A stretch of DNA of 64,000 nucleotides from Corynebacterium pacaense (GTDB lineage Bacteria; Actinomycetota; Actinomycetes; Mycobacteriales; Mycobacteriaceae). Both the position numbers and the translations under genes were made by a program. The notes beneath the pieces were generated by a model that saw nothing but the letters and a program-made list of their open reading frames with translations, did no database searches and had not been told where the DNA came from. Of the stretch, positions 8,430 through 17,736 are shown piece after piece (position 1 is the stretch's first letter; each line of letters starts with the position of its first letter). Where the stretch lies: assembly GCF_900169525.1 (NCBI RefSeq), contig NZ_LT821240.1, positions 321,684 through 385,683 on the forward strand, written 5' to 3'.

Positions 8430-10043
8430 TTATTTCTTCTTGCCCCTGCGCTCGCGGACACGGACGGCGATGCGGACCGGGGTGCCCTCAAAGCCGAAGC
8501 GCTCGCGGAACTTGCGCTCCAGGTAGCGTCGGTAGCCGGCCTCGAGGAATCCCGTGGTGAACAGCACGATCACCGGCGGTCTGGTGGAGGCCTGGGTGGC
8601 AAACAGCACGCGCGGGAGCCTGCCACCGCGCATCGGTGGGGGGTTCGCCGCGATCGCCTCACGTAGCCAGGTGTTGAGCTGACCCGTCGAGATGCGCTTG
8701 TCCCAGTTGCCGAGCGCCTCCAGCATCGCCGGCTCCAGGCGCTGGAGCGCCCGGCCGGTCTTGGCCGAGATGTTGATGCGCTTGGCCCAGGGGACGTGGG
8801 CCAGCTGCTGGTCGAACTCCCGCTCAAGGTCCCATCGGCGGTCCTCATCCATGAGATCCCACTTGTTGAAGGCGATGACCAGCGCCTTGCCCGCATCGGT
8901 GATCATGGCGAGCACCCGCTGATCCTGTTCGGTGATCGGCTCGGCGGCGTCGATGAGCAGGACACAGACCTCGGCGGAATCGATGACGCCACGGGTCCGC
9001 AGCGAGGCATAGTACTCATGCCCCCAGGCGTTCCTCACCTTTTTCCGCAGCCCGGCGGTGTCCACGAACTTCCACAGCTTCTCATCCAGCTGGATCAGTG
9101 AGTCAACCGGGTCGACGGTCGTTCCCGCAACGTTGTCCACAACCGAACGGTTCTCGCCGGCGAACTTGTTGAGGAGCGAGGATTTACCCACGTTGGGCTT
9201 GCCCACCAGGGCCACCCGACGGGGTCCCTCGACGATGGACGTGTTGCGCGGGGCCTCGGGAAAGGATTCAAGGACCTTGTCCAGAACATCGGCGCCGCCG
9301 CGGCCGTGCTGTGCCGAAACCGGGAAGGGATCACCGAGACCGAGGCCGTAGAACTCCGCCATGTCGGCCCACTGGCTGTCCGAATCGAACTTGTTGGCCA
9401 CCAGGATCACCGGCACCTCCGCCCGCTGCAGCCTGCTGGCCATCACGGAGTCTGTTTCAGTGACGCCGACCTTGGTGTCCACGACGAAGACGATCACATC
9501 CGCGGTTGCCATGGCCACCTCGGCCTGGCGCGCAATGGCACCGTGGATCCCCTTGACGTTGGGATCCCAACCGCCGGTATCCTGGACCCAGAAGCGTTGT
9601 CCACCCCAGTCAGAGATATAGGAGATGCGGTCGCGAGTGACTCCGGGGAAGTCCTCGACCACCGCCTCCCGACGCCCGATAAAGCGGTTGACCAGCGTTG
9701 ATTTACCGACATTGGGTCGACCGACGATGGCGACTGTGCACAGTGACTCCTCCAGGTGGTCGCTCTTGGGCACTCCAAAGGCGCGCTCGACCTCCTCCCA
9801 CTCGTCCTCGGTGTAGTCCTCCCCGAAGTCCGGGGCGGCGAAGTCGTCATCGTCGAAATCACCCTCGTTTGCGGCATCGTAGCCGAACTCGCCGGGATCG
9901 AAATCGGCGCTGGCCCAGCCACCGTGGGGGGCGAGCTCCTCCTCGTCGGCGAAGGCGCCCTCGACATCCATTTCGCCCTTGGCGGTGTGGTAGACGAAGA
10001 CGGTGTCATCATCCTCGCCGGGAAAGCTGTTCTTCTCGGTCAC
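8430..10043 (-). CDS. der: Ribosome assembly GTPase Der (EngA)
   Basis: A double-GTPase that acts in 50S subunit maturation. The 537-residue protein has G domain 1 (Walker [10 protein letters not shown] at about 108-116, DTGGW, NKFDSDS), G domain 2 ([21 protein letters not shown]) and a C-terminal KH-like domain ending in a basic RRGKKK tail. About 100 residues before G1 form a very acidic extension (for example DDDDF and EDEWEEVE) that is absent from the 490-residue E. coli protein. The start is GTG at 10043, which overlaps the cmk stop as GTGA and so is coupled to cmk translation. Its 3' end nearly touches the convergent methyltransferase gene. Confidence 0.97.
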   Translation of the reverse strand: MTEKNSFPGEDDDTVFVYHTAKGEMDVEGAFADEEELAPHGGWASADFDPGEFGYDAANEGDFDDDDFAAPDFGEDYTEDEWEEVERAFGVPKSDHLEESLCTVAIVGRPNVGKSTLVNRFIGRREAVVEDFPGVTRDRISYISDWGGQRFWVQDTGGWDPNVKGIHGAIARQAEVAMATADVIVFVVDTKVGVTETDSVMASRLQRAEVPVILVANKFDSDSQWADMAEFYGLGLGDPFPVSAQHGRGGADVLDKVLESFPEAPRNTSIVEGPRRVALVGKPNVGKSSLLNKFAGENRSVVDNVAGTTVDPVDSLIQLDEKLWKFVDTAGLRKKVRNAWGHEYYASLRTRGVIDSAEVCVLLIDAAEPITEQDQRVLAMITDAGKALVIAFNKWDLMDEDRRWDLEREFDQQLAHVPWAKRINISAKTGRALQRLEPAMLEALGNWDKRISTGQLNTWLREAIAANPPPMRGGRLPRVLFATQASTRPPVIVLFTTGFLEAGYRRYLERKFRERFGFEGTPVRIAVRVRERRGKKK

Positions 10044-10753
10044 TTGTTGCTCCTTTCAGCGGAGGTGTGAGCCAGGGTGATCAATGTATCGAGGACCTCG
10101 TCCATGGTCATGTTCGAGGTATCCAGGATCACGGCGTCATCTGCGGGTTTCAACGGGGAGACGGCACGGGTGGAATCTAGTTCATCGCGGCGCTGGACAT
10201 CAGCCAGCACCCCGGCGTAGTCCACGCTGCGGCCCGCGGCCAGATCCTGATCGTAGCGGCGGCGGGCCCTGACCTCCGCGGAAGCGGTGAGGTACGCCTT
10301 GAGGGGGGCGTCGACAAGCACGACGCTGCCGATATCGCGGCCCTCAACGACGCAGCGCCGCGCCGCGGCGCTGAGCTGGCGCTGGAGGGCGACAAGGTTG
10401 GCGCGTACCTCCGGGATCGCGGATACCGCGGAGACATTACGGGTGACCTCCGGACCCCTGATCTCGCGCTGTACGTCGACGCCGCCGAGCAGAACCTCGG
10501 TGGAATCGGGATCGTCGGAAATTTGCAGCGGCAGATCCGCGGTGGCCGCAATCACGGCGGCGGTGTCGGTCGGATCGATCCCCTTGTCCAGCACATGGAG
10601 GGTGGCCACGCGGTACATGGCACCGGTGTCGAGGTACTTGGCGCCGAGCCTCCTGGCCAGTGCGCGGGAGACCGTGGATTTCCCGGTGCCGGAGGGTCCG
10701 TCGACGGCGATGATCAACCCTCCACCCGGGAGATTGGAAAGTGCTTCCGTCAC
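10040..10753 (-). CDS. cmk: Cytidylate kinase
   Basis: Phosphorylates CMP and dCMP to the diphosphates in pyrimidine nucleotide metabolism. The 237-residue protein carries a P-loop GPSGTGKST (about residues 18-26), the LDTGAMYR motif that contacts CMP, the conserved [10 protein letters not shown] and the lid arginines in RARRRYDQD. Length matches bacterial Cmk. The start is GTG at 10753, overlapping the rluB stop codon as GTGA; its own stop overlaps the der start in the same way. This gives a tightly coupled rluB-cmk-der unit. Confidence 0.97.
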   Translation of the reverse strand: MTEALSNLPGGGLIIAVDGPSGTGKSTVSRALARRLGAKYLDTGAMYRVATLHVLDKGIDPTDTAAVIAATADLPLQISDDPDSTEVLLGGVDVQREIRGPEVTRNVSAVSAIPEVRANLVALQRQLSAAARRCVVEGRDIGSVVLVDAPLKAYLTASAEVRARRRYDQDLAAGRSVDYAGVLADVQRRDELDSTRAVSPLKPADDAVILDTSNMTMDEVLDTLITLAHTSAERSNK

Positions 10754-11724
10754 AGGTCGACCACCTTGTACAGGCTGGCGAGCTCTGAGGAGTTCAGGGC
10801 GCGCAGGGTGCCGGGCTTCTGCTCACCCAGCTGGACGGTGTGCAGCTTGGTGCGCACGAGGCGTTCGACGGGGTAACCGGCCTCATCGAGCATGCGGCGG
10901 ACAATGTGCTTGCGACCCTCGTGGATCTCCAGGCGCAGCAGGGACTTGCCCTGGTGGACATCGATGATCTGAACGAAATCCGCCTTCGCCGGTCCGTCCT
11001 CCAGTTCCACCCCGTCGCGCAGAAGGCGGACCAGATCCCTTCCGACCTCGCCCTGCACGGTGGCCAGGTAGGTCTTGCGGACCTCGTAGCGGGGGTGCAT
11101 GAGGCGGTTGGCCAGCTCACCGTCGTTGGTCAGCAGGAGCAGACCTTCGGTGTCGGCGTCCAGACGCCCGACATGGAAGAGCCGCTGACCGGCCGAGATC
11201 TTCTCGCTGACCAGGTCTCCGACGCAGGGCCGTCCCATCTCATCACTCATCGTCGAGTGCATCCCGCGTGGTTTGTTGAGGATGAAATAGGCCAGATCCT
11301 CATTGACGTTGATGCGCACGCCGTCCACGCGGATGATGTCGGTGGCGGGATTGACCCGGGTGCCCTGCGTGGTCACGATGGCGTCGTTGACCTCCACCCG
11401 ACCCTGTTCAATCAGGATTTCGGCGTGTCTGCGGGAGGCCACCCCCGCCTGGGCGAGCACCTTTTGCAGGCGGACCCCGGCGTTGTCGTTGCGGTTGAGA
11501 AAGCCCTGGGACCAGTCATCCCCGGTGTTGACATTCTGTTTCTTCGCCGGCTTGGCGTTGGAGAGAAGGAGCTCTTCCTTCTTCTGCGACTGGGGATTGT
11601 GGTGGGCGGCGGGTCGGGTGGATCCGGGCTTGTAGCCACGGGATGCGGACCGGAATCCGCCAGAGGAGCGTCTGCCCTGCGGTTTCTTTTCCGGTGTGCC
11701 ATCACGGCGAGCGGGTGGGGTCAC
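10750..11724 (-). CDS. rluB: 23S rRNA pseudouridine synthase RluB-type
   Basis: A RsuA/RluB-family pseudouridine synthase. From GTG 11724 the protein has 324 residues: a basic, Pro/Gly-rich N-terminal tail of about 85 residues, an S4 RNA-binding domain ([31 protein letters not shown]) and the catalytic domain with [17 protein letters not shown], whose Asp is the nucleophile. The ending [22 protein letters not shown] is typical. I prefer GTG 11724 to the upstream start at 11841 because AAGGA lies about 9 bases before it and the longer form would overlap scpB out of frame. It is followed by cmk with a 4-bp overlap. Confidence 0.93.
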   Translation of the reverse strand: MTPPARRDGTPEKKPQGRRSSGGFRSASRGYKPGSTRPAAHHNPQSQKKEELLLSNAKPAKKQNVNTGDDWSQGFLNRNDNAGVRLQKVLAQAGVASRRHAEILIEQGRVEVNDAIVTTQGTRVNPATDIIRVDGVRINVNEDLAYFILNKPRGMHSTMSDEMGRPCVGDLVSEKISAGQRLFHVGRLDADTEGLLLLTNDGELANRLMHPRYEVRKTYLATVQGEVGRDLVRLLRDGVELEDGPAKADFVQIIDVHQGKSLLRLEIHEGRKHIVRRMLDEAGYPVERLVRTKLHTVQLGEQKPGTLRALNSSELASLYKVVDL

Positions 11725-11812
11725 GTGAAGTGTCCTTAATCTTGATAAAGCGTATGAAGTTGGTTCCTGGCCAACCATAGTCGCTGAACTCCCGCTTCTC
11801 CAAGGCGGGCGA

Positions 11813-12367
11813 TCAGAACTCCTCGTCGATGGTGTCCACATCTGGCAGCAGCGGCGCGAGATCGGGCAGACGGGAAAGGGAGTCGATCCCGAGGAGCTCG
11901 AGGAAGAGCTCGGTTGTTTCGTAACGGTGTGCGCCGGTGCTCTCCTCCACGCCGACCTCGCGGACGAGTCCGCGCAGCTGAAGGGTCCGCATCACACCGT
12001 CGACGTTGACCCCGCGAACCGCGGAGATCTGCGAACGGGTCACTGGCTGCCGGTAGGCGACCACGGCCAGGGTTTCCAGGGCGGCCCGGGACAACCGGGA
12101 CTGGCTGCCGTCCAGCAGCAGCTTCTCCACCGCGCCGGCGTTCTCGGGACGGGTGTAGAAGCGCCAGCCCTCGGAGCTCTCCCGCAGATCGATGCCGCTG
12201 CCGCGCTCGTCGAGTTCCCCCGCGATCTCCCCGAGGAGGTCGGCCACAGCTAGCTCCTCCATCTCCAACACTCTGGCCAGGGTGGCGATGGGCACCGGGG
12301 TGTCCACCACCAGGAGGATGGACTCGATGCGGGACCGGGCCTGGGAGATCAGGGGGACACCGCTCAT
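11813..12367 (-). CDS. scpB: Chromosome condensation protein ScpB
   Basis: Kleisin-associated subunit of the SMC-ScpAB condensin. The 184-residue protein has two winged-helix domains, with the conserved core RLSRAALETLAVVAYRQPVT and RGVNVDGVMRTLQLRGLV in the second. It works with ScpA (14226-15053) and with SMC, which is not in this window. The ATG at 12367 overlaps the sulfurtransferase stop as ATGA. In many bacteria scpA and scpB are adjacent; here a sulfurtransferase and a divergent acetyltransferase gene lie between them. Confidence 0.95.
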   Translation of the reverse strand: MSGVPLISQARSRIESILLVVDTPVPIATLARVLEMEELAVADLLGEIAGELDERGSGIDLRESSEGWRFYTRPENAGAVEKLLLDGSQSRLSRAALETLAVVAYRQPVTRSQISAVRGVNVDGVMRTLQLRGLVREVGVEESTGAHRYETTELFLELLGIDSLSRLPDLAPLLPDVDTIDEEF

Positions 12368-13224
12368 GATTCAGCAGTCCGGGCGACCGGCCTGCCGCTG
12401 TCGGGATTGCCCCATTCAGCCCAGGAACCGTCATAGACGGTCACGTTGCGGTAACCGGCGATCCCGGCTGCGAAGGCATCGATGCAGGCGGTGACCCCGG
12501 AGCCGCAGCTGAACACCAGCTCCCTCGCGTCACCGGCGGCCGCACCGAACAGGGAGGCCAGTTCGGCGGGTGGCCGGAGCAGGCCGCGGGCGTCGACAAG
12601 CTCGGTGAAGGGCAGGTTCGCACTGCCCGGGATGTGGCCACGGCGCAGACCCGGCCGCGGTTCGGGGTCATTTCCGAGGAATCTGCCCGTGGAACGGGCG
12701 TCGATCACCTTCGCACCCGGCCTTTCACGCGCATCATCCACCTCGGACGCGCCACGGAGAAGACCGTGGTCGGTGGCACCGGTTATCCGGCCCCCGCCGG
12801 TGGGCGTAGACAGCTCCATGGTGGGTAGCCCGGCGGCGATCCAGGCTGGGAGTCCGCCGTCGAGCACTCCGATCTTGTCCAGTCCGGCCATTCTCAGCAA
12901 CCACCACACCCGCGGTGCGACAACCAGTCCGTGGCGGTCGTACACGACCACGGTGCTGTCATCGGAGATGCCGAACCGCTCCAGCAGTCCAGGCAGGTCC
13001 GCGGGCACGGTGTGCGGAAGGATCGAGGCGGGATCGGAGAAATCGGCGTCGATATCGGCGAGGAGGGCCCCCGGGACGCCGCTGACCCGTGACGGCTCCG
13101 GATCCCCCATGGAGGCGCAGAGGACGATGGGCGGATGGTCCCCATCCAGCTGGGCGGCCAGCCAATCGACGCTGACCAGGGGTGAATCCACGGACGGCCG
13201 CCGGGTGCCGGTTTCGGTAGTCAT
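12364..13224 (-). CDS. Thiosulfate/3-mercaptopyruvate sulfurtransferase (tandem rhodanese)
   Basis: A 286-residue protein with two rhodanese domains. The N-terminal one (about 15-135) is inactive-type; the C-terminal one (about 170-280) carries the active-site loop FSCGSGVTACI, whose Cys accepts the sulfur. The CGSGVT form favours 3-mercaptopyruvate as donor over CRxGx(R/T) thiosulfate types. ATG 13224 is chosen over the longer frame start at 13275 because AGGA precedes it and the downstream protein starts like its relatives. It corresponds to the gene called sseA2 in C. glutamicum (from memory, by position). It is coupled to scpB by a 4-bp overlap. Confidence 0.9.
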   Translation of the reverse strand: MTTETGTRRPSVDSPLVSVDWLAAQLDGDHPPIVLCASMGDPEPSRVSGVPGALLADIDADFSDPASILPHTVPADLPGLLERFGISDDSTVVVYDRHGLVVAPRVWWLLRMAGLDKIGVLDGGLPAWIAAGLPTMELSTPTGGGRITGATDHGLLRGASEVDDARERPGAKVIDARSTGRFLGNDPEPRPGLRRGHIPGSANLPFTELVDARGLLRPPAELASLFGAAAGDARELVFSCGSGVTACIDAFAAGIAGYRNVTVYDGSWAEWGNPDSGRPVARTAES

Positions 13225-13416
13225 GGGATTGATCCTACAGAGCCGCGGAGCACCGCGGTTTCCGGAGCCGGGCACCCCCTGATCAAGGGTGGCCCGCCGG
13301 GGTTCTCCTCGGTGACACCTTCCGGCAATCTGGATGTCACCTGCACTTTTCGCAGGACCCGGATCACAATTCCATTATTTTAGTGAACTGACTCACACGG
13401 ATGGTGTTTCTTGTTC

Positions 13417-13422
13417 TAGTAT
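13417..13422 (+). promoter_or_regulatory. Candidate -10 box for a leaderless acetyltransferase mRNA
   Basis: TAGTAT at 13417-13422 ends six bases before the ATG at 13429. A transcript would start at or beside the initiation codon, a common arrangement in corynebacteria. No convincing -35 hexamer is seen. Confidence 0.5.
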
Positions 13423-13428
13423 TCCCCC

Positions 13429-13992
13429 ATGGCTACCATCACACGCACAGACCGGCTCATCCTCATTCCGCTGACCACCGAGCTCGAGGATGAGGCACAC
13501 AAGATCTATTCGGACAATCGGGTCTGGGGCCACCGACCGCAGGCGCGCCACACCAGTCTCCGTGAGACACGGGAGATCATCGAGCGCACACACCGCAGTT
13601 GGAACGCCAGGGACCTCGGACCCTGGGGTGTTTACCTGCGCGAACGCCCCTCGGAATTCGTCGGGGTCGGTGGAGTGGAGCTTGTCGACGGCAAGGTGTG
13701 GGACCTCAAGTACCGTCTCCGCCCCGACCTCTGGGGCAACGGCTACGCCACCGAGATCTCCCGCGCCGCCACCGACGCGATCCGCCGCAGCGAATCCTCC
13801 CTTCCGCTGACCGCACGCGTCACCACCAACCATCCGGCCTCCTTCCATATCCTGGAGAAGCTCGGACTGACCCAGGTCTGGGAGGGGCGCCGCGCCGGCA
13901 CCGAGGATGATCCCACCGAACCCAATGTCCGCATCTACTCCGACCGGGAACTCGACGATGAGACCCTGGAGATGCTCAAGAAGCGACCGTAG
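13429..13992 (+). CDS. GNAT-family N-acetyltransferase (RimJ/Acetyltransf_3 type)
   Basis: A 187-residue acetyl-CoA-dependent acetyltransferase. The fold begins TDRLILIPLTTELEDEAHKIY; the acetyl-CoA-binding loop is RLRPDLWGNGYATEISRAATDAI (about 98-120, a Q/RxxGxG/A-type loop), and the late motif NHPASFHILEKLGLTQV is typical of the RimJ/RimL group. The substrate is unknown: ribosomal protein N-termini, antibiotics and small amines are all acetylated by relatives. It stands alone on the plus strand between scpA and the rhodanese gene, both on the minus strand. Confidence 0.85.
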   Translation: MATITRTDRLILIPLTTELEDEAHKIYSDNRVWGHRPQARHTSLRETREIIERTHRSWNARDLGPWGVYLRERPSEFVGVGGVELVDGKVWDLKYRLRPDLWGNGYATEISRAATDAIRRSESSLPLTARVTTNHPASFHILEKLGLTQVWEGRRAGTEDDPTEPNVRIYSDRELDDETLEMLKKRP

Positions 13993-13996
13993 GTCG

Positions 13997-14089
13997 GGCA
14001 CGGCGCGCGGGCTTTCGCCCAGTCTCGCGTGCCGTTGGTTACCAAACGGTTGGCGCTTCCGGGAGAACTGCTAACAGCCGGTTCTCCCG
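13997..14089. other. Structured convergent spacer with two hairpins
   Basis: The 233-bp gap between the convergent acetyltransferase and scpA genes (13993-14225) contains no convincing gene. A first stem (GGCACG 13997-14002 with CGTGCC 14028-14033, plus inner GGGC-TTTC-GCCC) and a second perfect 9-bp stem (CGGGAGAAC 14060-14068 with GTTCTCCCG 14081-14089) may end transcription in both directions. Neither has a T-tract. The rest, to 14225, shows nothing I recognise. Confidence 0.4.
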
Positions 14090-14225
14090 CTCAGGCGTTG
14101 GTCCCTCGCGGTTGGCCCGTCGATGAGGCCCGAGGTGATGCCTATCGACGGCAAGAGGAGTATCACGGCAACGCGATCGCGCGCAACCGGGTCGGGACCG
14201 CCGACCATCGTCAGGAAAAGCGTCA

Positions 14226-15053
14226 CTAGCTCCAGTTTCCGGCTGCCACCACCGCGGGATCGACCTCCATGCCGGTCCAGGCCACGCGGAGTTCTCCGAG
14301 CGACTCCTCCTGGTGGGTCTCCACCGCCCGCGCCTTGTAGAGCTCCAGCAGCGCCAGGAAGCGTCCGACCACCTCCATGGAGACCGTGCAGTCCCTGGTG
14401 AGGAGCTGGAAGGTGAGAAAGTGGTCCACCCCGGCCAGCTTGAGGGTGTCAAGGAGACGACCGGCCTGTTCCGGGACCGACACCGCGACACGGTGGATGT
14501 GGCCCGTGGACACCGTCTCGGGCGGACGAGGCCGGAACACCACGGCGGACAGTTCCGCGAAGGAGGTGGCGTTGTGGCCGAGGGTCACCGGCGGAAGCAG
14601 CTCCGCGAACCGGGGTTCCAGCGACACCGCGCGGGGATACCGTCTGCGGGCGGACTTCTGCCAGGTGGCGAACATCTCCGCCACCTGTTTGTAGGCACGG
14701 TACTGCAGGAGGCGGGCGAAGAGCAGGTCCCGGATCTCGAGCAGCTCGAGGTCCTCCTCGCTGTCCACCTCACCGCGGGGCAGGAGCCGGGCCGTTTTCA
14801 GGTCGAGCAGCGTTGCAGCCACCACCAGAAACTCCGTGACCTCGTCCAGGTCGCTGGTCTCTCCCAGTGCCCTGGTGTGGGCGATGAACTCATCGGTGAC
14901 CCGGGACAGCGCCACCTCGGTGACGTCGAGCTTCTTCCTGGAGATCAGCTGCAGGAGCAGGTCGAAGGGTCCCTCGAAGTTGGACAGTGCCACCTGGAAC
15001 CCGCCGTTTGCCGGCTGTCCCCCCGGTTCCTGCGCCGGTGCCGCCGCTGCCAT
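14226..15053 (-). CDS. scpA: Chromosome condensation kleisin ScpA
   Basis: Kleisin subunit that bridges the SMC heads with ScpB. The 275-residue protein has the N-terminal kleisin motif VALSNFEGPFDLLLQLI (about 20-36) and KKLDVTEVALSRVTDEFI, then a middle helical region (ATLLDLKTARLLPRG), and the C-terminal winged-helix domain that contacts the SMC cap (VVGRFLALLELYKARAV). Start ATG 15053, 10 bp after the ParA-like gene, so the two are probably co-transcribed. It converges with the acetyltransferase gene. Confidence 0.96.
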   Translation of the reverse strand: MAAAAPAQEPGGQPANGGFQVALSNFEGPFDLLLQLISRKKLDVTEVALSRVTDEFIAHTRALGETSDLDEVTEFLVVAATLLDLKTARLLPRGEVDSEEDLELLEIRDLLFARLLQYRAYKQVAEMFATWQKSARRRYPRAVSLEPRFAELLPPVTLGHNATSFAELSAVVFRPRPPETVSTGHIHRVAVSVPEQAGRLLDTLKLAGVDHFLTFQLLTRDCTVSMEVVGRFLALLELYKARAVETHQEESLGELRVAWTGMEVDPAVVAAGNWS

Positions 15054-15063
15054 GGACGGGCGC

Positions 15064-15939
15064 CTAGCGCTTCGCGGTGCGTTCGATGACCTCTTTGGCC
15101 AGGTTGCGGTACTGCATCGCCCCCTGTGAGGAGGGTGCCCAGGTGATGATGGGCTCGCCGGCCACGGAGGTCTCGGGGAAGCGCACGGTCCGGGTGATCA
15201 CGGTGTCGAAGACCTTCTCATCGAAAACCTCGACCACTCGCGACATCACCTCGCGTGCATGGGAGGTCCGGCGGTCGAACATGGTGACCACGATGCCGAG
15301 GATCTCCAGATCGAAGTTGAGGCGGTCCGCAACCTTCTCCACGGTGTCGGTCAGCAGCGCGAGTCCGCGGAGGGAGAAGTACTCACATTCCATCGGGATG
15401 ATCACCCCGTGTGCGCAGGCGAGCGCGTTGACGGTCAGCAGACCGAGGGAGGGCTGGCAGTCGAGGATGATGAAATCGTAGTCCCCGAGCACCGGCCGGA
15501 GGGCGCGCGCGAGCGTCTGTTCCCGACCGACCTCATTTACCAGCTGGATCTCAGCGGCGGAGAGATCAATGTTGGCCGGCACCACATCCAGTCCGTGGAC
15601 GGAGGTGCGGTGAATCGCCTGCTGGATCGTGGTGTTGTTGTCCACCATGAGGTCGTATACGGTGACCTCGACATCCTGGTGCGGAACGCCGAGACCGGCG
15701 GAGAGCGCGCCCTGGGGATCGAGATCCACCAGAAGGACCCGGCGCCCCAGCTCCGCGAGGCAGGCACCGAGATTGATGGTGGAGGTGGTTTTACCCACGC
15801 CGCCCTTCTGGTTGGCCATCGCCAGGATGGTCGCCGGCCCATGCCGCTCGAGCGTGATAGGTTCCGGCAACTCGCGCAGGGGACGGCCGGTGAGGCCAAG
15901 CTCAACACCGGGAGTGTCGGACAATCCCGAATCGCTCAC
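15064..15939 (-). CDS. ParA-like ATPase (PldP type)
   Basis: A 291-residue Walker-type ATPase of the MinD/ParA superfamily. It has the deviant Walker A KGGVGKTT (about 45-52), switch I VDLDPQGALSAGLG, Walker B FIILDCQPSLGLLT and the ParA motif CEYFSLRGLALL. No ParB gene and no consensus parS site accompany it, so it is not the main partition ParA. The same position in C. glutamicum holds PldP, a ParA-like protein affecting division-site choice (from memory). GTG 15939 is preferred over TTG 15945 because AAGGAAGAGG lies 8 bases before it. The 182 bp upstream should contain the promoter for parA-scpA. Confidence 0.9.
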   Translation of the reverse strand: MSDSGLSDTPGVELGLTGRPLRELPEPITLERHGPATILAMANQKGGVGKTTSTINLGACLAELGRRVLLVDLDPQGALSAGLGVPHQDVEVTVYDLMVDNNTTIQQAIHRTSVHGLDVVPANIDLSAAEIQLVNEVGREQTLARALRPVLGDYDFIILDCQPSLGLLTVNALACAHGVIIPMECEYFSLRGLALLTDTVEKVADRLNFDLEILGIVVTMFDRRTSHAREVMSRVVEVFDEKVFDTVITRTVRFPETSVAGEPIITWAPSSQGAMQYRNLAKEVIERTAKR

Positions 15940-16127
15940 AGTCAAACCCTCTTCCTTGACTCATGGACCAACAGGGCGGGTGAGAAATTACTCCCCTGTC
16001 ATTCACTTTCACGACCACACTACATGCACCTTAGGGCCCCTTCCCGCATTAAGAACGTGCACACGCCGGAGCGTCTCCCGACCACCTCCACGGTCAAGCC
16101 TTAAAGCTTTACCAAAGGGGGTATCGC

Positions 16128-17042
16128 TCAGGCCCGGGGATGCGCGGAGTGCCACACCTGCCGCAGGTTCTCCGCGGTGACATGTGTGTATATCTGGGTG
16201 GTGGTCACCGAGGAGTGACCCAGGAGTTCCTGGACCACACGGATGTTCGCACCGCCCTCGAGCAGATGTGTGGCGAAGCTGTGGCGCAGGGTGTGCGGCG
16301 AGACCTCCTTGTCCAGTCCGGACCGCTCCACCGCCCTTTTCAGGGCCGCCCACGCGGACTGTCGGGACAGAGCCCCGCCGCGCATATTGAGAAACAAGGC
16401 ATGGGACTTGCCCTTCGCGAGTAACGGTCGACCGCGTACCAGGTACCGCGCCACCGCGTCGCTGGCCATGCTGCCGTAGGGCACCAACCGCTGTTTGCTG
16501 CCCTTTCCCGTCAGGCGGAGCACCTCCGGAGCCTCGGAGACATCATCGACGCTCAGGCCCACCGCCTCCGAGATGCGGGCCCCGGTGCCGTAGAGCACCT
16601 CGATCAGCGCCCTATCGCGCAGGTCCGCCGCGGTGGCCGCGTCATCTGCGGGGCAGGCGTCGATAAGCAGTGACACCTCCTCAATCGACAGCGTGTCCGG
16701 CAGGTGCCTGCCCGTCGCCGGCGGCGCGACCTCGGCGGCTACATCGATGACGACCAGACCCTCGCCGAGGGCGAACCTGTGCAGCCCGCGGACCACGATC
16801 AGGGCCCGGGCGGCAGAGGAGGCGCCGAGGGCGGTGCGGCCGTCGACACCCCGGCGCAGATCGAGCACGTAGGCCTCGATGTCGGCGACCGAAACGACGT
16901 CGATGTCGGTGATTCCGGCGGAATCCAACCAGTCGACGTAGCGCAGCACATCGCGGCGGTAGCTGCTGAGCGTATTGGCGCTCAGTCCGCGTTCAACAGC
17001 CAGATGCGTCAACCAGGTTTCTGCGGTGTCGTGGACGGTCAC
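16128..17042 (-). CDS. xerD: Tyrosine recombinase XerD
   Basis: Site-specific recombinase that resolves chromosome dimers at dif. The 304-residue protein has an N-terminal SAM-like core-binding domain (about 5-90) and a catalytic domain with all active residues visible: Arg in [13 protein letters not shown], Lys in [12 protein letters not shown], His-x-x-Arg in [14 protein letters not shown], His in [11 protein letters not shown] and the nucleophilic Tyr in IYTHV. GTG 17042 overlaps the upstream nudix stop as GTGA. Position next to the nudix gene and ParA-like gene matches XerD rather than XerC in related genomes. Confidence 0.95.
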   Translation of the reverse strand: MTVHDTAETWLTHLAVERGLSANTLSSYRRDVLRYVDWLDSAGITDIDVVSVADIEAYVLDLRRGVDGRTALGASSAARALIVVRGLHRFALGEGLVVIDVAAEVAPPATGRHLPDTLSIEEVSLLIDACPADDAATAADLRDRALIEVLYGTGARISEAVGLSVDDVSEAPEVLRLTGKGSKQRLVPYGSMASDAVARYLVRGRPLLAKGKSHALFLNMRGGALSRQSAWAALKRAVERSGLDKEVSPHTLRHSFATHLLEGGANIRVVQELLGHSSVTTTQIYTHVTAENLRQVWHSAHPRA

Positions 17043-17698
17043 AGCTTCTTCATGTCGGGGACGATGCCCTCAGCTTTTCGACGCCCCGGCAGGCTGCGCG
17101 GCCGGTAGGTGAAGGGTTCATCCGTCGACCGCGCCTCCGCGCGGCCGGACAGCACGGCATCGGCGGTCAGAATGCCCGCGATGGCGATCGAATTGACGAT
17201 TCGGCCGCTGAGGACCATGTCGCGGGCGGTTGCCAGCGGGAACCACTCGAGGGTCATATCGGCCTCCTCATCGTCCTCCGCTTCCGGCCGGTGCACGGCG
17301 GTGAGATCGCGTGCCAGATAGATCCGGCACGCCTCCTCGCAGAAACCCGGTGAGGTGACCAGATCAACGAGCAGCGACCACTCCCCCGCCACAAGGCCCG
17401 CCTCCTCCACCAGCTCCCGCTGCGCGGCGGTCAGTGCGGGCTCGTCTGCGATGTCGAGCAGACCCGCGGGCAGTTCCCACAGCCGGTCCCGGACACAGTG
17501 CCGGTACTGGCGAACCAGGGCGATGGACTCCCCGTCGAAGGCCACCACCGCCGCTGCGCCGAAATGCTCGACGATCTCCCTGTCCGCGGCTCTCCCGCCG
17601 GGCATCAGGATGGTGTCGCGGCGCACCGCGAGGATCGGGGCCTCCAGCAGCAATTCGGAATCGGTGACCTGAAATTCGTGTTCTCCGGGGATCGTCAT
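17039..17698 (-). CDS. NUDIX hydrolase, ADP-ribose pyrophosphatase
   Basis: Hydrolyses ADP-ribose to AMP and ribose 5-phosphate, removing a reactive metabolite. The 219-residue protein has the full Nudix box GLLDIADE-x7-RELVEEAGL (about 79-101), where the Glu residues bind the metal. WELPAGL precedes it and [10 protein letters not shown] follows, a signature of ADP-ribose pyrophosphatases. It lies between pyrG (38 bp upstream) and xerD (4-bp overlap), matching M. tuberculosis Rv1700 in order. Confidence 0.92.
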   Translation of the reverse strand: MTIPGEHEFQVTDSELLLEAPILAVRRDTILMPGGRAADREIVEHFGAAAVVAFDGESIALVRQYRHCVRDRLWELPAGLLDIADEPALTAAQRELVEEAGLVAGEWSLLVDLVTSPGFCEEACRIYLARDLTAVHRPEAEDDEEADMTLEWFPLATARDMVLSGRIVNSIAIAGILTADAVLSGRAEARSTDEPFTYRPRSLPGRRKAEGIVPDMKKL

Positions 17699-17736
17699 GG
17701 TTTCTCCATTCTAGGACGTCCGGGACGTGGCCGTGA

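Noticed and set aside
11725..11841. Extended N-terminus for RluB from 11841
   Set aside because: Overlaps scpB in another frame, no ribosome site, and the residues look like a shadow translation.
14029..14229. A 66-codon plus-strand frame after the acetyltransferase gene
   Set aside because: No recognisable features, overlaps hairpins and the scpA stop; probably chance.
15946..16127. parS-like site near the ParA gene
   Set aside because: No TGTTTCACGTGAAACA or close relative is present.
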